A stretch of DNA of 64,000 bases from contig NW_022985228.1 in assembly GCF_010093535.1 (NCBI RefSeq), forward strand, positions 183,284 to 247,283. Direction: 5' to 3'. Shown here piece by piece: positions 22,857 to 35,839 of this stretch (positions are counted from its first letter, which is position 1; every line of letters starts with the position of its first letter). The DNA is from Lindgomyces ingoldianus. Taxonomy: Eukaryota > Ascomycota > Dothideomycetes > Pleosporales > Lindgomycetaceae. The position numbers were made by a program, and so were the translations under genes. The notes below the pieces were generated by a model. That model searched no databases, was not told the origin of the DNA, and was given only the letters and a program-made list of their open reading frames with translations.

Positions 22857-24004
22857 GAGTTACTTTATCTAATCTTCTAAACAGCTACTGCTAGGCTATT
22901 TTACCCTTTATAGTTATAGGCCTAGCGCTTTAAGAACCTAGAATAATTCTTCTTACATAACTATAGCACTATTAAAAGCTATTTTAAAGCTCTTTTATTT
23001 TTATTACCTTTAAAGCCTACATTATAGCTAATTAAAATGCTTCTCTTCTAACAGAAGTGTACTAGCTTAAGGACTATGTAAGCTAGCCTCTCTAGTTTAT
23101 CTAGCCCTAGTTCTATGCTCTTAGTAAAAACCTATAGAACATAATTAATCTAGATAGACTAGACGCTCTAAATTCTATAGACAGCGCTTTAAAAATGCCT
23201 ACACTTAAAGTAATTACTGCTAAGAACTTACTAGAAAAGGCTAACATATAGTACTAAACTAATATTACTAAGTACTAAGCTTACTTAAGTAACTAGGCTT
23301 CCTACATAACATATTTTTAGATAATTTAGAACTAAGTTAATGTAACTGTTGCACTAGAGCTTCTTAGATCTATAATAATATAGCTTATATTAAAAAACTA
23401 ATTTACTTTATAAGCACTTATATAAGCCTTAAAATAAAAGCTAGCACTAATAAACATAAGCATAAAAAAATTTATATAAGTAAAGTATAAAGCTTACTTT
23501 ACTAAAGTAAAGCATAGCACTATAACCTTAAAAGCTTAGTACTAGCAGTAGTACTTTTTATACACTAAGGTAAAAACCTATAAGATTTTTAATATAGAAG
23601 GCTAGCTAGCTGTATAAGACTTTTTAGACACCCTAGCTTTAAAGCTTACACTAGACTAGGCGCGCTTTATACACTAAAGGGTTATAAAGGCTAGTACACT
23701 TAGTAAGAAACTTTTAATAATTTAAAAAATTAGTAAAATTATTTTACTAATACTTTAAAAGCACTTTTTATATATAAGTAACTAAGGTATAAGTATATTT
23801 ATAATACTTAGTACATAATTAGATAATAATTTAGCCTAATTTATTTTAGCCTAATTAGGCTACTTATGCTTATGTAAAGCTTTAGAGTAATTTTTTTATT
23901 TATAAAAAGTAGTAAACTATAGAGACTTTATATTAGTAGTTGCTAGAAAGCTAAAAAACCTTAGTAAAACTACATACTAAAAGATTTTTAAAAGGCTTAA
24001 GTAG

Positions 24005-24292
24005 GTGCAGTATAAGAAAGTAAAAGCTATACTGCTTAAAAAAAGCTATATAATTTTAAATAAAGCTTTTTTTACTTTAAAAGCTATTAAAGAATTAGAT
24101 AAGCTAGTATTTATAAAAGGCATTATTACTATACTTATTAACTTAGCACTTTTAGTGAAACTAAAAATACATATAACTATAAATTTTAACACTTACTTAC
24201 TTTTTATAAGCATAATTTTAGATAATAAAAGTGCTATGCACTTAGTAAATAGTATAAAGCTACTTATACTTAAGTTATTTAAAAAAGCTTAA
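24005..24292 (+). pseudogene. copia protease-region remnant
   Basis: A 95-codon stretch happens to be free of stops. It contains ILDNKSAMHLVNSIKLL, where copia proteases read W-ILDSG(A/S)..H. The catalytic DSG has become DNK through RIP-type changes. It is a remnant of the polyprotein, not a gene; its first codon is an accident. Confidence 0.7.
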
Positions 24293-27223
24293 AGTTTATA
24301 TATAGTAAAAGCTAGCACCTAGTTATTCTTAATTTAAAGAATAAAAACTAAAAAGCTTAAAAAAGTGTTAAATAAGGTATAAAAAAAGCATATAAAAAAT
24401 CTTATACTATAAAAAGTAGTTATAGTAGAAAGATTTTACATTAATATTATCTTAAAAGCTTATTTAAAAGAAAAAGGACTATAGTATTTAAAACTTAACT
24501 ATATACTATGCATATGTATACTAAAAAAGAATAAAGTACTTATAACACTTTACTAAAAACATAACTTTATGTTTATTAAATATAAAGCTGTTTTTTTTTA
24601 CTTACTAGTGTAAAGTATACTTTTAAATTACTAACACTTATAAACTATATTTTTATGCTTAGACTTAAAAAAGCTTTAGTATATATATATAAGATACTTA
24701 GGCTCTAAAGCTTTATAAGCTTTAGTTAAAAGCGTAAAAAACATATAAATAAGAAGTATAAAGTAAGTACACTATAAGCATTATATAATAACACACGCTA
24801 AGCAAGTTATATTAAAAAATCTAAAACAGTAAGGTTTCTGCCTATTCTAAAAAATTATATAAAACATGTTTAATATGCTATTAGAGTATAGTAATGCTTT
24901 ATAAATGATAATTATTAAAAATAAATATAGTAGTAAAATCTTTTTATACTTTTTTTAAGTAAAAACACTTTTAGAAATTTAAAAAGTAATAAAATACTTT
25001 AAAGCATAGTATCTAATTAATATAAGCTTTAGATTAGTAAAATATAGTAAGATAATAACACTATTACACTTCTTTAGTATAAAAAGTTAAAGTATAAGCT
25101 TTATGTAAAAAAGTTTAGTATTAATATTAAAAGCTTTTTACTATACACTTATAAGCTAAATAGAGCTATAAAAAAAGTAAAATAAAAAATAATTATAAAG
25201 TTTATTAAAATAAAAAGCAGTGTAGAACTCTCTAAGAAGCTCTAGCTAGAAGTAGTAGACACATTAACATAGCTGTATAATATAAGCCTGTTCCACATAT
25301 ATAACCTATACTTACTAAATAAAGTTTTAGACATGTAGTTTATAAACTACTTTAAATACTATAAGATAAAGTAAGTAAGAAGTGCTATAGTTAATCTAAA
25401 GCCTAATTAGAGCAGAATATATGCATATAGCTATTATACTTACCTACTAATAAGAAGTAAGCAGCTAGGCGTTAAAAGTAAAGCTTTAAAGTAACTTTAT
25501 AAGGCTATATAAAATATCTTATAGGCTATAAAGCTTTAAATATTTATAAAATATAAGTCTTATTACTTAACTAAGTAATTACTATAAAAAATATAGCTTT
25601 TAATAAGACATACTTTTATAAAAATAAAAGTAATAAGCTAATTCTTTAAAAAAAAAAAGCTTTTAAAATTTTTAAAATTTTTAATAAGTAAAGTAAAATT
25701 TATAATATAAAAAAAGCTTTTAAGCTTTTACTTTAAAACTTAAATAAGTAGTAAAGTAATATACTAATTTAAAAGCTTTAAAAGTGTAAGCTTAAAAGTG
25801 TAAAAACTAAAAAGGTTATTAAAGCTTAAGTTAGCTAGCTAAAGAATTAGCACTTAAAAGTAGAGGTAACTACATAAGTAATAAGTATAATAAGTAAGTT
25901 ACTAAGAATTTACATAGTTTTTAATAAACATATAGCACTTATTACTTTAAAGCTAACTTCTAAGCTAGAGCTTACAGATAGCTCTATAACACGCTCTATA
26001 TAAGATAGGCATAAGTATACTAGTAATCTTTAAGAAGTGCACTTAACTAAAAAAGTAGATTTACTAAGCTTATTAAGTTAAACAGCTAACTTACTAGTTA
26101 AAAAATTACCTTTTACTTTTTATACTAAAATATTATTTTTTATAGCTTTAATTAAAGTAAGTAAGGCACTTTTTAAATATGTGTATAATAAAAAAAGCTA
26201 AGAACTAGCTACACACATAAGCTAAAAAATATAAAAGTAAGATCTTAATAACCTAAGTAAGCTTAGAGGTGTAGAAAGTAGAGGTATATATATAACACTT
26301 TTAAAAAGAAGTAGCATACACTTTACTTTAGTTAATTTAGAGCACCTTTAAAAAAACTTTTTTAAAGCATTTATTACTTATAATAATAAAGCGCTTAAAA
26401 CACTTTATATAGTGTTTTTATAGCTACTTTTTTTAGGTAGCCGTATCTAAGAGCTTATAAGCTTTTAAAAAAACTTTTAAAATAAAAAGATTTATATAAA
26501 TACTTATATAAAATTTTTTTTAAAATTATAGTATAAAAAAGGATAGCTACTCTACTTAAAAAAAGCACTTAAAATATATATATATATATAAACTAAAGTA
26601 ATATTTAAGCTACTTCTACTAAAGTAAGTTTTTATATATAAATTTAACTAAAATAAGTATTTTACTAAATGTAAAGCTTATATTTATGTATATAGTAATT
26701 TTTAAGGTAAGGACTTACTTTAGTTAACTTATGCTACTACTTTTATAGCTAGATTTTTCTAAATAGTACTAGTAATAGCAGCTTAGTTTAACTTAAAGAT
26801 TAATTAATATAATGTTATAAGCATATTTTTAAACATATACTATAAAGGCAAGCTAAAAGTAATATATAAGCTTCTAAAAAGCTTTATAAAGCCTAGCATA
26901 TATGTTAAGCTTTTCTAAGCCTTATATAAACTACGTAACCTACTAATTTTATAGTACTAAAAGCTTTTATAAGCTTTTTAAAAGCTTAAGCTTATTTTTT
27001 AACTATAATTACTATATTTTACTTCTCTTTCATATAAATAACATACTTTATATTTATTACTATAATAATAAGTTAAAAGCTTACTAATTAATTAGTGTAA
27101 TTAAAAAAATATATAAGCTAGAAAATTAAAAGCTATATAAATAGTTTTTAAAAATTAAAATAATTAAAAATAAAAAAGCTAAAATAATTTAGCTAGTACA
27201 TAACATATATATTAAAAAAGTAG
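24293..27223 (+). pseudogene. copia integrase and reverse transcriptase relic
   Basis: Extremely AT-rich sequence between the protease and the Fot1-like insertion. The plus-strand frames are broken throughout and I could not place individual integrase or RT motifs with confidence; their presence is inferred from position between protease and RNase H. Confidence 0.5.
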
Positions 27224-27225
27224 TA

Positions 27226-29088
27226 ATGTACTTTATAGACAAGTTGCTTACACACCTAAGTTGCTTACTTTTGCTAAGACCCTACTACACTACTTTTCCT
27301 ACACTAATGCATTTCTAACAACACTACTTAGACATGTTAAAGAAACATTAGATGTAGCTTACACTTTAAGCTTTTAAATAAAACATAACACTTTTTAAGT
27401 AACACGCTGCAGCTATTTACAAAGTTTTTTAAAAGATAATAAGTAACTAAGACGCTAAATAACCTTTTTAAGCTAATTATATAGCTAACTTATAAAAGCT
27501 AGATAATAATAAAAAGTAGGTAATTATTTAGCACATACTTAAGCTAAATGCATAAGGATTTCCCCCTTAGCTAATAGCTATAGCTAATATAGCTAATTCT
27601 TTACGCGCTAAGCATAATATAGGCTATATTAGCATAAACTAGCTTAATATGTTTATTAAGTGTTACTTAAAGCTTAAAGTAAAGTTTAAGCGTAAGTACA
27701 ACTATAAAAAAGCCTTTTATAAAAATTTTATAGTAATTTAAGGCTAGTTTAACTTTATAAAAAATATTAAAGCTAAGTATAGCATTTAGAATAATAACAT
27801 GTATAACTTTAATAAGATAAAGTTTATAATAGACTAGATATCTACTAAAGCAGTTATTATAGGTTTAGAGAGACAAGAACAGCTAAAAGCAGTCTAGCTA
27901 GGTAACTAGAAGTAGACAACAGCTATCTAGGGCATTAATGCTAAAAAGTAGGCTATTTTACTCTTTATTATCTTTTAGAGTAGCAACTACTTTTTAAACT
28001 AGTATAAAAAAAATCTACTTTAGAATTAAGTTATTATAATCTCTAAGCGCAGCTAGACTACTAATTAGCTTAGTTTAGACTAGTTAAGGCACTTTAACAT
28101 ATATATAAAGAAGTGTACTGTTAGCAGCTACTGTCTACTAGTTATTAACAGCTATAAGAGCTATAACTTACTTTATTTCTAGTAATACTATAAAAATAAT
28201 AAAATTATTACTATTTATATGCTTTTTTACTTATTACACTTTTTATAGCTACTTAATGTAAGTTATTTTACTTTTGTAAAAAAAGTGTATAAGCACTAAG
28301 CTAAAAACCTTATATATAACTAGATTACTTATATTATAAAAATAAAGTTCTTACTATGCTTTAAAGTAGCTTATAATGCTATAATTACTTTTAGTAATAG
28401 TTAAAAAAAGTTTTAAAGCGCTAGATTAGTTTCTTTTAACCTATAATAAGTTATAATAATCCTTAATGTAAAGTTACGCACTTTATTACTACTACTACTT
28501 ATATATAATAAGCCTTAGTAGTTATAAACCCTAAGTAATACTCTAAAACTTAGGTTATAATTAATGCTTATAAAAATAAAAATTTAGAAGCATATAAATA
28601 GTTTACTAACTTCTATAGTTAAGGTGTTTAAAAAGGTTTTAAAAAAAGTAGTAATAATTACATACAAGCTAGTGTTAGTGTAATAGGAAATTACTAAGCT
28701 TTAAGTAGCTAATAAGGCTACTACATAATATAAATTATATAAAAGAAAGTAAATTAAAGCAGAAAAAATGTTAATAATTTAAAAAGGCCTTTACTTAACA
28801 GCTCTAAAAGAGTTTAAAGCGCGCAGTAACAGGAAGAAGGCAAAGAAGCAGGTGTAAGCTAAAGTAGGTAAGCTATTCTAAAGGCGCTGCAGATAGTGTA
28901 ATTAGACTAGGCATAACACGTAAATGTGTAAGTAAAAAGTAGAAGTAGTATCTAAATAATATTCTAGGCTGTACTGTACTATATAGTGCTAGAGCGGGTT
29001 GTTATAGGCCATAATAGAGTTTGTTAGGGTAGGGTCTTGGCAAAAGTAAGCGACTCAGGTGTGTGAGCAACTCGCCTATGAAGTACGT
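27226..29088 (+). mobile_element. Fot1/pogo-like DNA transposon, family 2, complete copy (H)
   Basis: 1,863 bp, TA-flanked, with inverted ends ATGTACTTTATAGACAAG... and ...CTCGCCTATGAAGTACGT, the left one RIP-altered. One broken reading frame covers KAKYSI, YNFNKIKFIIDWIS, VWLGNWKWTTAIWGINA and NKIITIYM, followed by a C-terminal zinc-knuckle-like 'CRRC..LGITRKC' trace. These match the Fot1/pogo (Tc1/mariner superfamily, DDE_1) transposase 'KYGI..YNFDETGFMMG...QPGNREWVTVIQ.INA...NKIIxLCMPPHSSH.LQPLDV'. It is the reference copy for reading all family-2 fragments in the window. Confidence 0.88.
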
Positions 29089-29099
29089 TAATTATTTTA

Positions 29100-29520
29100 T
29101 AAATATATTATTTTACTTTTTAAAAAACTAAATTTATAGAAAGTAGCTTTTTAGTTAATAGTAACTACATTTATAATAAAAGCTAAGCTACTTACTTTAG
29201 TGCATATTATAAAAGAATTACTAGCTTTAAAACACTTTATTAAAAAGCTTACTTTAGAGCTAGGCACACTATAGTAGATCTACTGTAATAACTAGCAAAT
29301 AATTTAGTTAGTAGTAAAGAAGAACGCCTAGATAACTACCTACCTGCGCTATATTAATATCTAGAACATGTAGCGACGCTAGAAGCACATAAAAGAATCT
29401 TTTAAAGTGCACTATATTAAAATAAGTAACATACTAGTAGATAAACTTATAAAGCACTTACTAAAGTAGTAATTTAAGCACTTTAAGTAGCTTCTTAACT
29501 TTAAAGACATATAAATAAGC
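29100..29520 (+). pseudogene. copia RNase H remnant
   Basis: Reads HIIKELLALKHFIKKLTLEL, then IYCDNQQTIWLV, then HIKESFKVHYIKISNILVDK, then LLKQQFKHFKQLL. Copia RNase H has AEYMAL..A.KE..WL...L, CDNQ.AI.LA, KHID...HFIRE and LADILTKPL in this order. This fixes the element as copia and plus-oriented. Confidence 0.8.
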
Positions 29521-30678
29521 TTTTAAAAAAAGAAAGTATTAATTATTAATAGAAAAGACATTTTTACACTGCCTAGAAATCAGAGTTTTATCTACTAGCA
29601 AAGACACTTCTTTATGCTATAAAGTTTAAGTACGGATTTAGTATATAAAATGTGTAAAAATATAAAAAATATAAAACACTTAAATTAGAAAAAGATTAAC
29701 AAGCTTACCTAAAAGCTTCTTAGTGCGCTAGCAACACGCTAGAAGCTTAAAGAAAATGTTACTTTACTTTTTCTCTTTTTTTTTTATTTTCTTTACTTTT
29801 TTTTACTTTTTTTTCTCTTTTTTTTTTTTCTTTACTACACTTTTTTTAAGCAGAGCTTAAAAAACTAGCTAAAGCTAGAACATAGCCTATAGCTTATTAG
29901 TCTAATCTAGGGTATAATACATAATCTTTGTAGAGAAGCTTACCTACTTGTCCTCTGCAACAAGCGCTATAATAAGGCGCTGTGCATAGATAATAGTAAT
30001 AAGGGGACTATAAATAAGTTAAAAGCTAGATTACCCTACACACTACTACAGGGCTTATAGGGGCAGGTAGCTGTGCCTAGAGGAATAGCGCTAACAGTGT
30101 AAACTGCTAAAGGCAGAATTATAGCACTTTTTACTAGAGCGCCCTGCAAGCGCACTCTTTATGCAGCCTAGACAGGACTGCGCGCGGAGCGCACTAGGGG
30201 GAGGCCGGCGGGGAGTCGAGGCCGGAGCGGGGAGCGGGCGCCGGCGGGGGGTGGTGGGTGCGGGATTGCGGGTGGTACGCGCAGGGCGGCGGAGGGTAGC
30301 AGGCGCAGGCTTGTGGGCAGCGCGGCCCTGCAGAGCAGCAGCACGCAAGCAGGCAGCTCTTTTAGCTTTATTAAGCTATAGATGCATATTAGTAAAGATT
30401 ATAGATAGGTTTAAAGTTATTTTTAAAGCTTTTAAAAGCATTAACTTACACGCAGCATATTAGTTAGACTTATAAAAAAAAAGCTTAAAAAGTAAAAGAA
30501 TTTATTTACCTTTATTATAGTAATTACAGCACGCATGTGACCTACACTGCCTAGGGAAATAAGCATTATACTGCCTAAGGCAATAAGCACAAATATAGAG
30601 CAAATGCGTAGCGCTGCTCTAACAAGCTAAGTTAACGCTTAACGCAGGTAAGCTGCGCAGCAGCTTACCTAGGGGGTG
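29521..30678 (+). other. copia 3' untranslated region
   Basis: Contains a long T/C tract at 29,765-29,850, the GC-rich block at 30,130-30,345, and short palindromes such as gtaagctgcgcagcagcttac near 30,647. No gene is seen. Both open frames across the GC block (about 30,091-30,463) are low-complexity Ala/Arg/Gly-rich and antisense to each other. Confidence 0.55.
30130..30345. other. Very GC-rich block inside RIP-ruined DNA
   Basis: About 215 bp of strongly G-rich sequence with many CpG, runs of four to six G and spaced G-triplets capable of G-quadruplex formation. It contains few CpA/TpG sites, the RIP substrate, which may explain its survival; alternatively it arrived after RIP. No coding claim. 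Confidence 0.7.
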
Positions 30679-30819
30679 TGTTGCGTATACTAAGAGCCTT
30701 AGCTGGGGCTTAGAGCCTAGGACTAGGGCTTAGAGCCTAGGACGCAGCTTAGGATCTAGAGATATTATGTTCTAAAGCTTAGTGTATATAAGGAGAGCCT
30801 TTAGCTCTCTTAGATAGCA
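30679..30819 (+). repeat. 3' LTR of the copia element
   Basis: 141 bp, starts TGTTGCGTATAC, ends TAGATAGCA, followed by TAGT. Confidence 0.88.
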
Positions 30820-30921
30820 TAGTACTTGTCTTCTAGCAAAAGTATGCTTATAAACTTTTAGTTTTTTATATTTAGCGTTACTAAATCTTTTTTATATATT
30901 TCTAGGTTAATTTATCCTTTA

Positions 30922-32021
30922 ACGTACTTTACAGGCGAGTTACTTACACACCTAAGTTGCTTACTTTTGCTAAGACCCTACTATACTACTTTTCCTACAC
31001 TAATACATTTTCTATAACACTACTTAGACGTACTAAAAAAAATGTTAGATATAGCTTACACTCTAAGCTTTTAAACAAGACATAAAACTTTTAAAGAAAT
31101 ATGCTATAGCTATATATAAGGTCTTATAAAAAATAATAAATAACTATAGTGCTAGATAACCTTTATAAGCTAATTTTACAGCTAAATTACAGAGGCTAGG
31201 TAATAGAAAAAAGTAAGTAGTTATTAAGACTATACTTAAGCTATTTACATAAGAAATTTCCTCTTAAATAGCATTTATAGCTAATATTACTAATTTTTTA
31301 TGCGCTAAGCATAATCTAGGCTATGTTTATATAAACTAGCCTAGTATGTTTATAAAGCGTTATTTAGAGCTTAAAGTAATATTTAAGTGTAAGTATAACT
31401 ATAAAAGAGCTTTTTATAAAGGTTCTAGTGTAATTTAAGACAAGTTTAGCCTTATAAAGAATATTTAAGCTAAGTATAGCATCTAAAATAATAACACATA
31501 TAACTTTAGTAAAATAGGCTTTATAATTAGCTAAATATCTCTTAAATATACTTATGCTTAAAACTTTACTTTAAGCTTTAAATAACACTTTATAAATGTA
31601 CTAGGCTAGTTTATATAAATATAGCCTAGATTACACTTAGCGTGTAAAGAATTAGCTATATTAGCTATAAATGCTATCTAAGAGAAAATTCCTTATGTAT
31701 ATAGCTTAAGTATAGTCTTAATAAATACCTGCTTTTTTTATTGCCTAGCCTTTATAATTTAGCTGTAAAATTAGCTTATAAAGGTTATCTAGCGCTATAG
31801 TTATTTATTGTCTTTTATAGAACCCTATATATAGCTATAGCCTATTTCTTTAAGAGTTTTATGTCTTACTTAAAAGCTTAAAGCATAAGCTATATCTAAC
31901 ATTCTTTTAGCACGTCTAAGTAGTGTTATAGAGAATGCATTAGTGTAAGAAGAGTAGTTTAGTAGAGTCTTAGTAAAAGTAAGCAACTTAGGTGTGTAAG
32001 CAACTTGCCTGTGAAGTACGT
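30922..32021. mobile_element. Foldback (palindromic) derivative of Fot1-like family 2 (I)
   Basis: TA-flanked and bounded by the family-2 ends. The left arm (about 30,922-31,396) and the right arm (about 31,553-32,021) are both copies of the family-2 left end, in inverted orientation, around a spacer of about 155 bp taken from the N-terminal transposase region. It has no right end of the parent. Arms differ by RIP-type transitions. Inserted in gypsy-2. Confidence 0.82.
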
Positions 32022-32023
32022 TA

Positions 32024-33154
32024 CTATATTCTAATAAAAAGGCGTTAGTAAAGGTTACCTTAAATAGACTTTTTTTAATTTAGAATAAAATGCTTTACTA
32101 GTCTACATAGGTTACCTTAGTTTATTCTTTAAATATAAAGGTTATAGTTAAGCTTTACTTTAATCCTTAGCTTATAGCTACTAAAGCCTTTATTTTATAG
32201 AATATTTTCTTTTTATTATTTATAAAGTATAAGTTAATGTCTTTTTATAAATTATTAAATTTATTAAATTTTTCTTTTTTATAAAGTTAATGTTTTTTAA
32301 CATAATAGTTAAGTGCCTTACATTTATAATTTTCTACTAAGTAGTAAGTTAGTATATAGTCTTCTTTATAAGCAGCTTTTTATTAGAAATAATCGAATCT
32401 GCAACTGTTCTAGTAGTTATAGTTAAGCTAACTCTTTAGTTTTTTTTAAGTAGGTAAAGTCTAACATATATAACAGTTTGTTATTTTGCATATTAAATTA
32501 GTGCCTTTCTAAGAGTCTCTGTCTAGATGTCTTTTCTACATAGGCTACTAACCTGCTTAGTGTTTATTATTCTAATGCTTTATATAGTACTATTATATGC
32601 ATTAGTACTAAGAGTATAAACAGTTCTTTAGTCTATGTAGAGTGTTAAGTAGATGTTTTTAGGTCTATCTAAGGTATTCTTAAGTTTATACTAGTTATAC
32701 AGAGTGTTCTTTCTACTAGCAATTATCTGTGCTATAGAAAGTGCTACTATAGAGAAAACACTATCTATAGTTTTATTATAATATAAAGGCTTTTCTACTT
32801 ACTGCTAGCTCTAGGAGCAGAGTTTTTAGTTACTTAAAGTTTAGTTCTAGAACTTTAAACCTAGCAGGTCTACCTAGTTCTTTAAACTTTTAGTTATAAA
32901 TTTTTATAAAGAACTACTATTATTATTTTTTATTTATAATGTTATATTTTACTTTAGCTATTTATTACACTATGCTAAATGTTATGTAGTTATTACTAAT
33001 GTTTATCTAGTGTAGTAACACTATGCATTCTTTAAAATAATTATGTTATTGCCTACACTTCTAGCATAAGTAACTCTAAAACTATTTAAAAAGCTTTTAT
33101 GCTAAGGTGCCTAGTGTTTTATTATTAAAGAGGAACTACTTTTATTAATATTTA
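32024..33154 (-). pseudogene. gypsy-2 gag/protease relic
   Basis: Reverse match to gypsy-1 between about 3,700 and 4,900. Frames are broken. No separate gene seen. Confidence 0.7.
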
Positions 33155-33156
33155 TA

Positions 33157-34288
33157 ACGTACCTAACAGGTTGGCCGGCCACACAGGTTGGCCGGCCACT
33201 TTTGCTAAGCCCCTACTAAAACTACCCTATTCTCTCGCAAAACAGCCCACTTTAGCCCTATATAGAGTAATACAACATAAGATATTATTTAGAGTTTACT
33301 TCTACTACTTACTTACACGTACGTAAGTTATGCCTAGTCTAATTGCACTGCCTACATTACTTTTATCTTAGCTTACCTTCTTTAGCGCGCACCTGCGTCT
33401 TTAGCTTCTTCCTATTACTACGCGCTCTAAACTCCTTTAGAGTAGTTAGACAAGCTCTATCTTTAACTATTAAGGTCTCTTCTGCCTAAATCTGCTTTTT
33501 TTTATGTAATTTATATTATGTGGCAGCCTTATTTACTGCTTAAAGCTTTATAATCTTATAGCCTACCTTATTATGTTAATGCTCTAGATAACTATTGTCT
33601 ACTCCTTATTACCTTACTATATTGCCTTTAGCTGTTTTTATCTCTCTAAAGCTATAATAACTACTCTAGTTAATATCTAGCCTATTATAAAGCTTAACTT
33701 GTTAAAGTTATACTTATTTTTATCCTAGATACTGTACTTAGCTTTTATGTTAGCTACTAGGCAAAACTAGCTCTAAATAACCTTTAGATCCTTATAAAGC
33801 GCTCTCTTATAATTATACTTATAATTAAACTTTATTATAAACTTAGGGTAGTGCTTAACCTACATACTAGTCTAGTTTAAGCTAACCTAGCCTAGATTGC
33901 GCTCTGTAGGCAAGGAATTAGCTATATTAGCTACAGCTGTAAGCCTAAGGGGAAATCTGCGCGTAATAAGCTTAAGTATATACTTAACAACTACTTCCTT
34001 CTTAAGCTTAGTTAGATTTCTTAATTTAGGCTAGCATTCTGCTTATAAAGGCTGTCTAGCGCGTTAATTACTTAGTGTTGTGTAAGAGACATTATAAATA
34101 GCTGCAGCGTGTTGTAAAAAGAGTTTTAAGTGTTATTTAAAAGCCTAAAGAGCAAGCTGTATCTAACGTTCTTTAGAAGATTTAATCTAGTGTTGTTGTT
34201 AAGGCATTATGTAGATAGGTAGAGTTTAGTAGGGGCTTGGCAAAAGTGGCCGGCCAACCCGTGTGGCCGGCCAACCCGTTAGGTACGT
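33157..34288 (-). mobile_element. Fot1-like family-1 deleted copy (D)
   Basis: 1,132 bp, TA-flanked, ends ACGTACCTAACAGG...CCCGTTAGGTACGT, with doubled GGTTGGCCGGCC blocks at both ends that are almost untouched by RIP. Shares length and internal deletion with A. Confidence 0.88.
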
Positions 34289-34290
34289 TA

Positions 34291-35480
34291 ATGTATCTTT
34301 AGATTTAAGTCTTTTTTTTACATTTTTTAACGATTATAAGGTTCTGCAACACCTAATTAAGGCTACTAAAGTTTATAATAACTATTTTTTAATATAGTTT
34401 AAAGTAGTTTTTTAAAAAATAGTTTTCTTTACATTACTAGTAAAGTCTTTTATTTAATTTTTCTAATATTTCCTTATCTACAAGGCTATATTTAGTAGTA
34501 ATAGCTTTTATTATTATAGTAGTATCTTTACTCTTCCTCTTTTAAAAGTGTAGGTAGGCTTTATTCTCTAGCTATTTCTATTACTCTTTAGTTAAAGGCA
34601 GCTTATTATGTTCTAAAGCTTAGCTTTTTTTTAAAAAAAGAGCTTTATATATATTTTATATAGGTAAGGTCTATTAGTTTTTTATTATAATAAAGGGCTT
34701 TTCTTTTCTAAAGAACAAACGTAGGTTTTTAGAGAGCTTCTCTACACTATTTTTCTTTTTTATGTTTTTTATACCTATTATTATAAAATATTACTTTGAT
34801 AATAAAAATTTTAAAAGTAGTTAGCTTTTTATTATATGTAAATTTATTTTTTATTATGTTTTTTAAACTGTTATAAAACGTTTAGCAGAGAGCGTTTTAG
34901 TCTATCTATCTATAGATAGCTAGTTGTTCTCTAAAATGCGCTGCATAGTATTAGGCTATGTCTTTTTTTTATTTTAAAGGGTCTAGTTTGTTAACTGCAA
35001 TTTTTTATTTATCTATAGTTTTATAGATAGCTATAAGGGCTTTTTTAAAAGCTTTTACACTACTAAATGTTTTTTTAGTTTTAGAATTTAGTGTAGTGCT
35101 GTTTACTTTAAAGTTTATCTAATTATCTCTGTGTAGCTAGAACTAGATTATAAAAGGTTCTTCTAAATGTAATTCTATCTAGGATATTATTTCTACATTA
35201 GTTTAAAATGCTTCTTTATTATACTACATATAAAGGTAGTATTTAGTAAAAAAAGAGTAAAGATTTTTAGGTAATCCTTTAAAAGGCTTTAAAAGGGCTA
35301 GTCTTAAAGTCTTCTTAGCTGCAATGCTTACTTTTTTAGTTAATATATTCTAAAGTTTAGCTAGCTTTACTTATAATATGTGTATCTAATTTTTAGCAGA
35401 GCTTGCTCTGCTTATTATCTTCGGGTTTGCAGAACGAAAAGTTTAGCAGAATCTCCTCTTTTAGACGCGCTAGTTAGTTA
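34291..35480 (-). pseudogene. gypsy-2 gag relic
   Basis: Reverse match to gypsy-1 gag, including the zinc-knuckle segment near 34,500-34,570. Frames are broken by RIP. Confidence 0.7.
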
Positions 35481-35668
35481 GAATTTCTTTAGATAAACCC
35501 TAGTAACGCTGTTTCTCTGTTAGCTTATGTGTTTCTTATATTCTTTTTTAAAAAAAATGTATACCTAATGTAAGTGCACTTTTATGCTAATTTGCATGCA
35601 GTTTGCTCTAGCATGCGTTGTGTAAAACATATTTAAATTATAGTTAGTTGCGTCTGTTCCACCTCTCT

Positions 35669-35839
35669 AGCCACATCAGTGTGTTAGGGATTGGCATCAG
35701 CCACATTAGTGTGTCGAGGATTGGCATCAGCCGCATCGGTGTGTCGGGGATTGGCATCAGCCACATTGGTGTGTCGAGGATTGGCATCAGCCGCATCGGT
35801 GTGTCGGGGATTGGCATCAGCCGCATCAGTGTGTCGGGG
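35669..35839. repeat. 30-bp minisatellite, five full copies and a partial
   Basis: Unit agccRcatYRgtgtgtcgRg plus gattggcatc, in register every 30 bp from 35,669. It ends where the first MITE begins. RIP-degraded copies of the same unit occur at 38,185-38,240, and a single unit in reverse near 40,646-40,672. Frames through it are long only because 30 is a multiple of three. Confidence 0.9.

Larger units (their letters stand above)
22716..30819 (+). mobile_element. Ty1/copia LTR retrotransposon, RIP-inactivated, inserted in gypsy-2
   Basis: Two 141-bp LTRs start TGTYGCGTATACTAAG and end TTAGATAGCA. The four bases TAGT flank both sides, or five with one shift. A copia-type protease (24,200-24,260) precedes the polymerase and a copia-type RNase H (about 29,100-29,520) closes the internal region. 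It holds a complete Fot1-like element at 27,226-29,088; without it, it is about 6.2 kb. gypsy-2 sequence resumes on the right at 30,824. Confidence 0.87.

Noticed and set aside
30091..30463. Two antisense open frames across the GC-rich block
   Set aside because: Ala/Arg/Gly low complexity caused by composition; no motif, and antisense to each other.
35669..35839. CRISPR-like array
   Set aside because: Contiguous 30-bp repeats without unique spacers, in a fungal genome.
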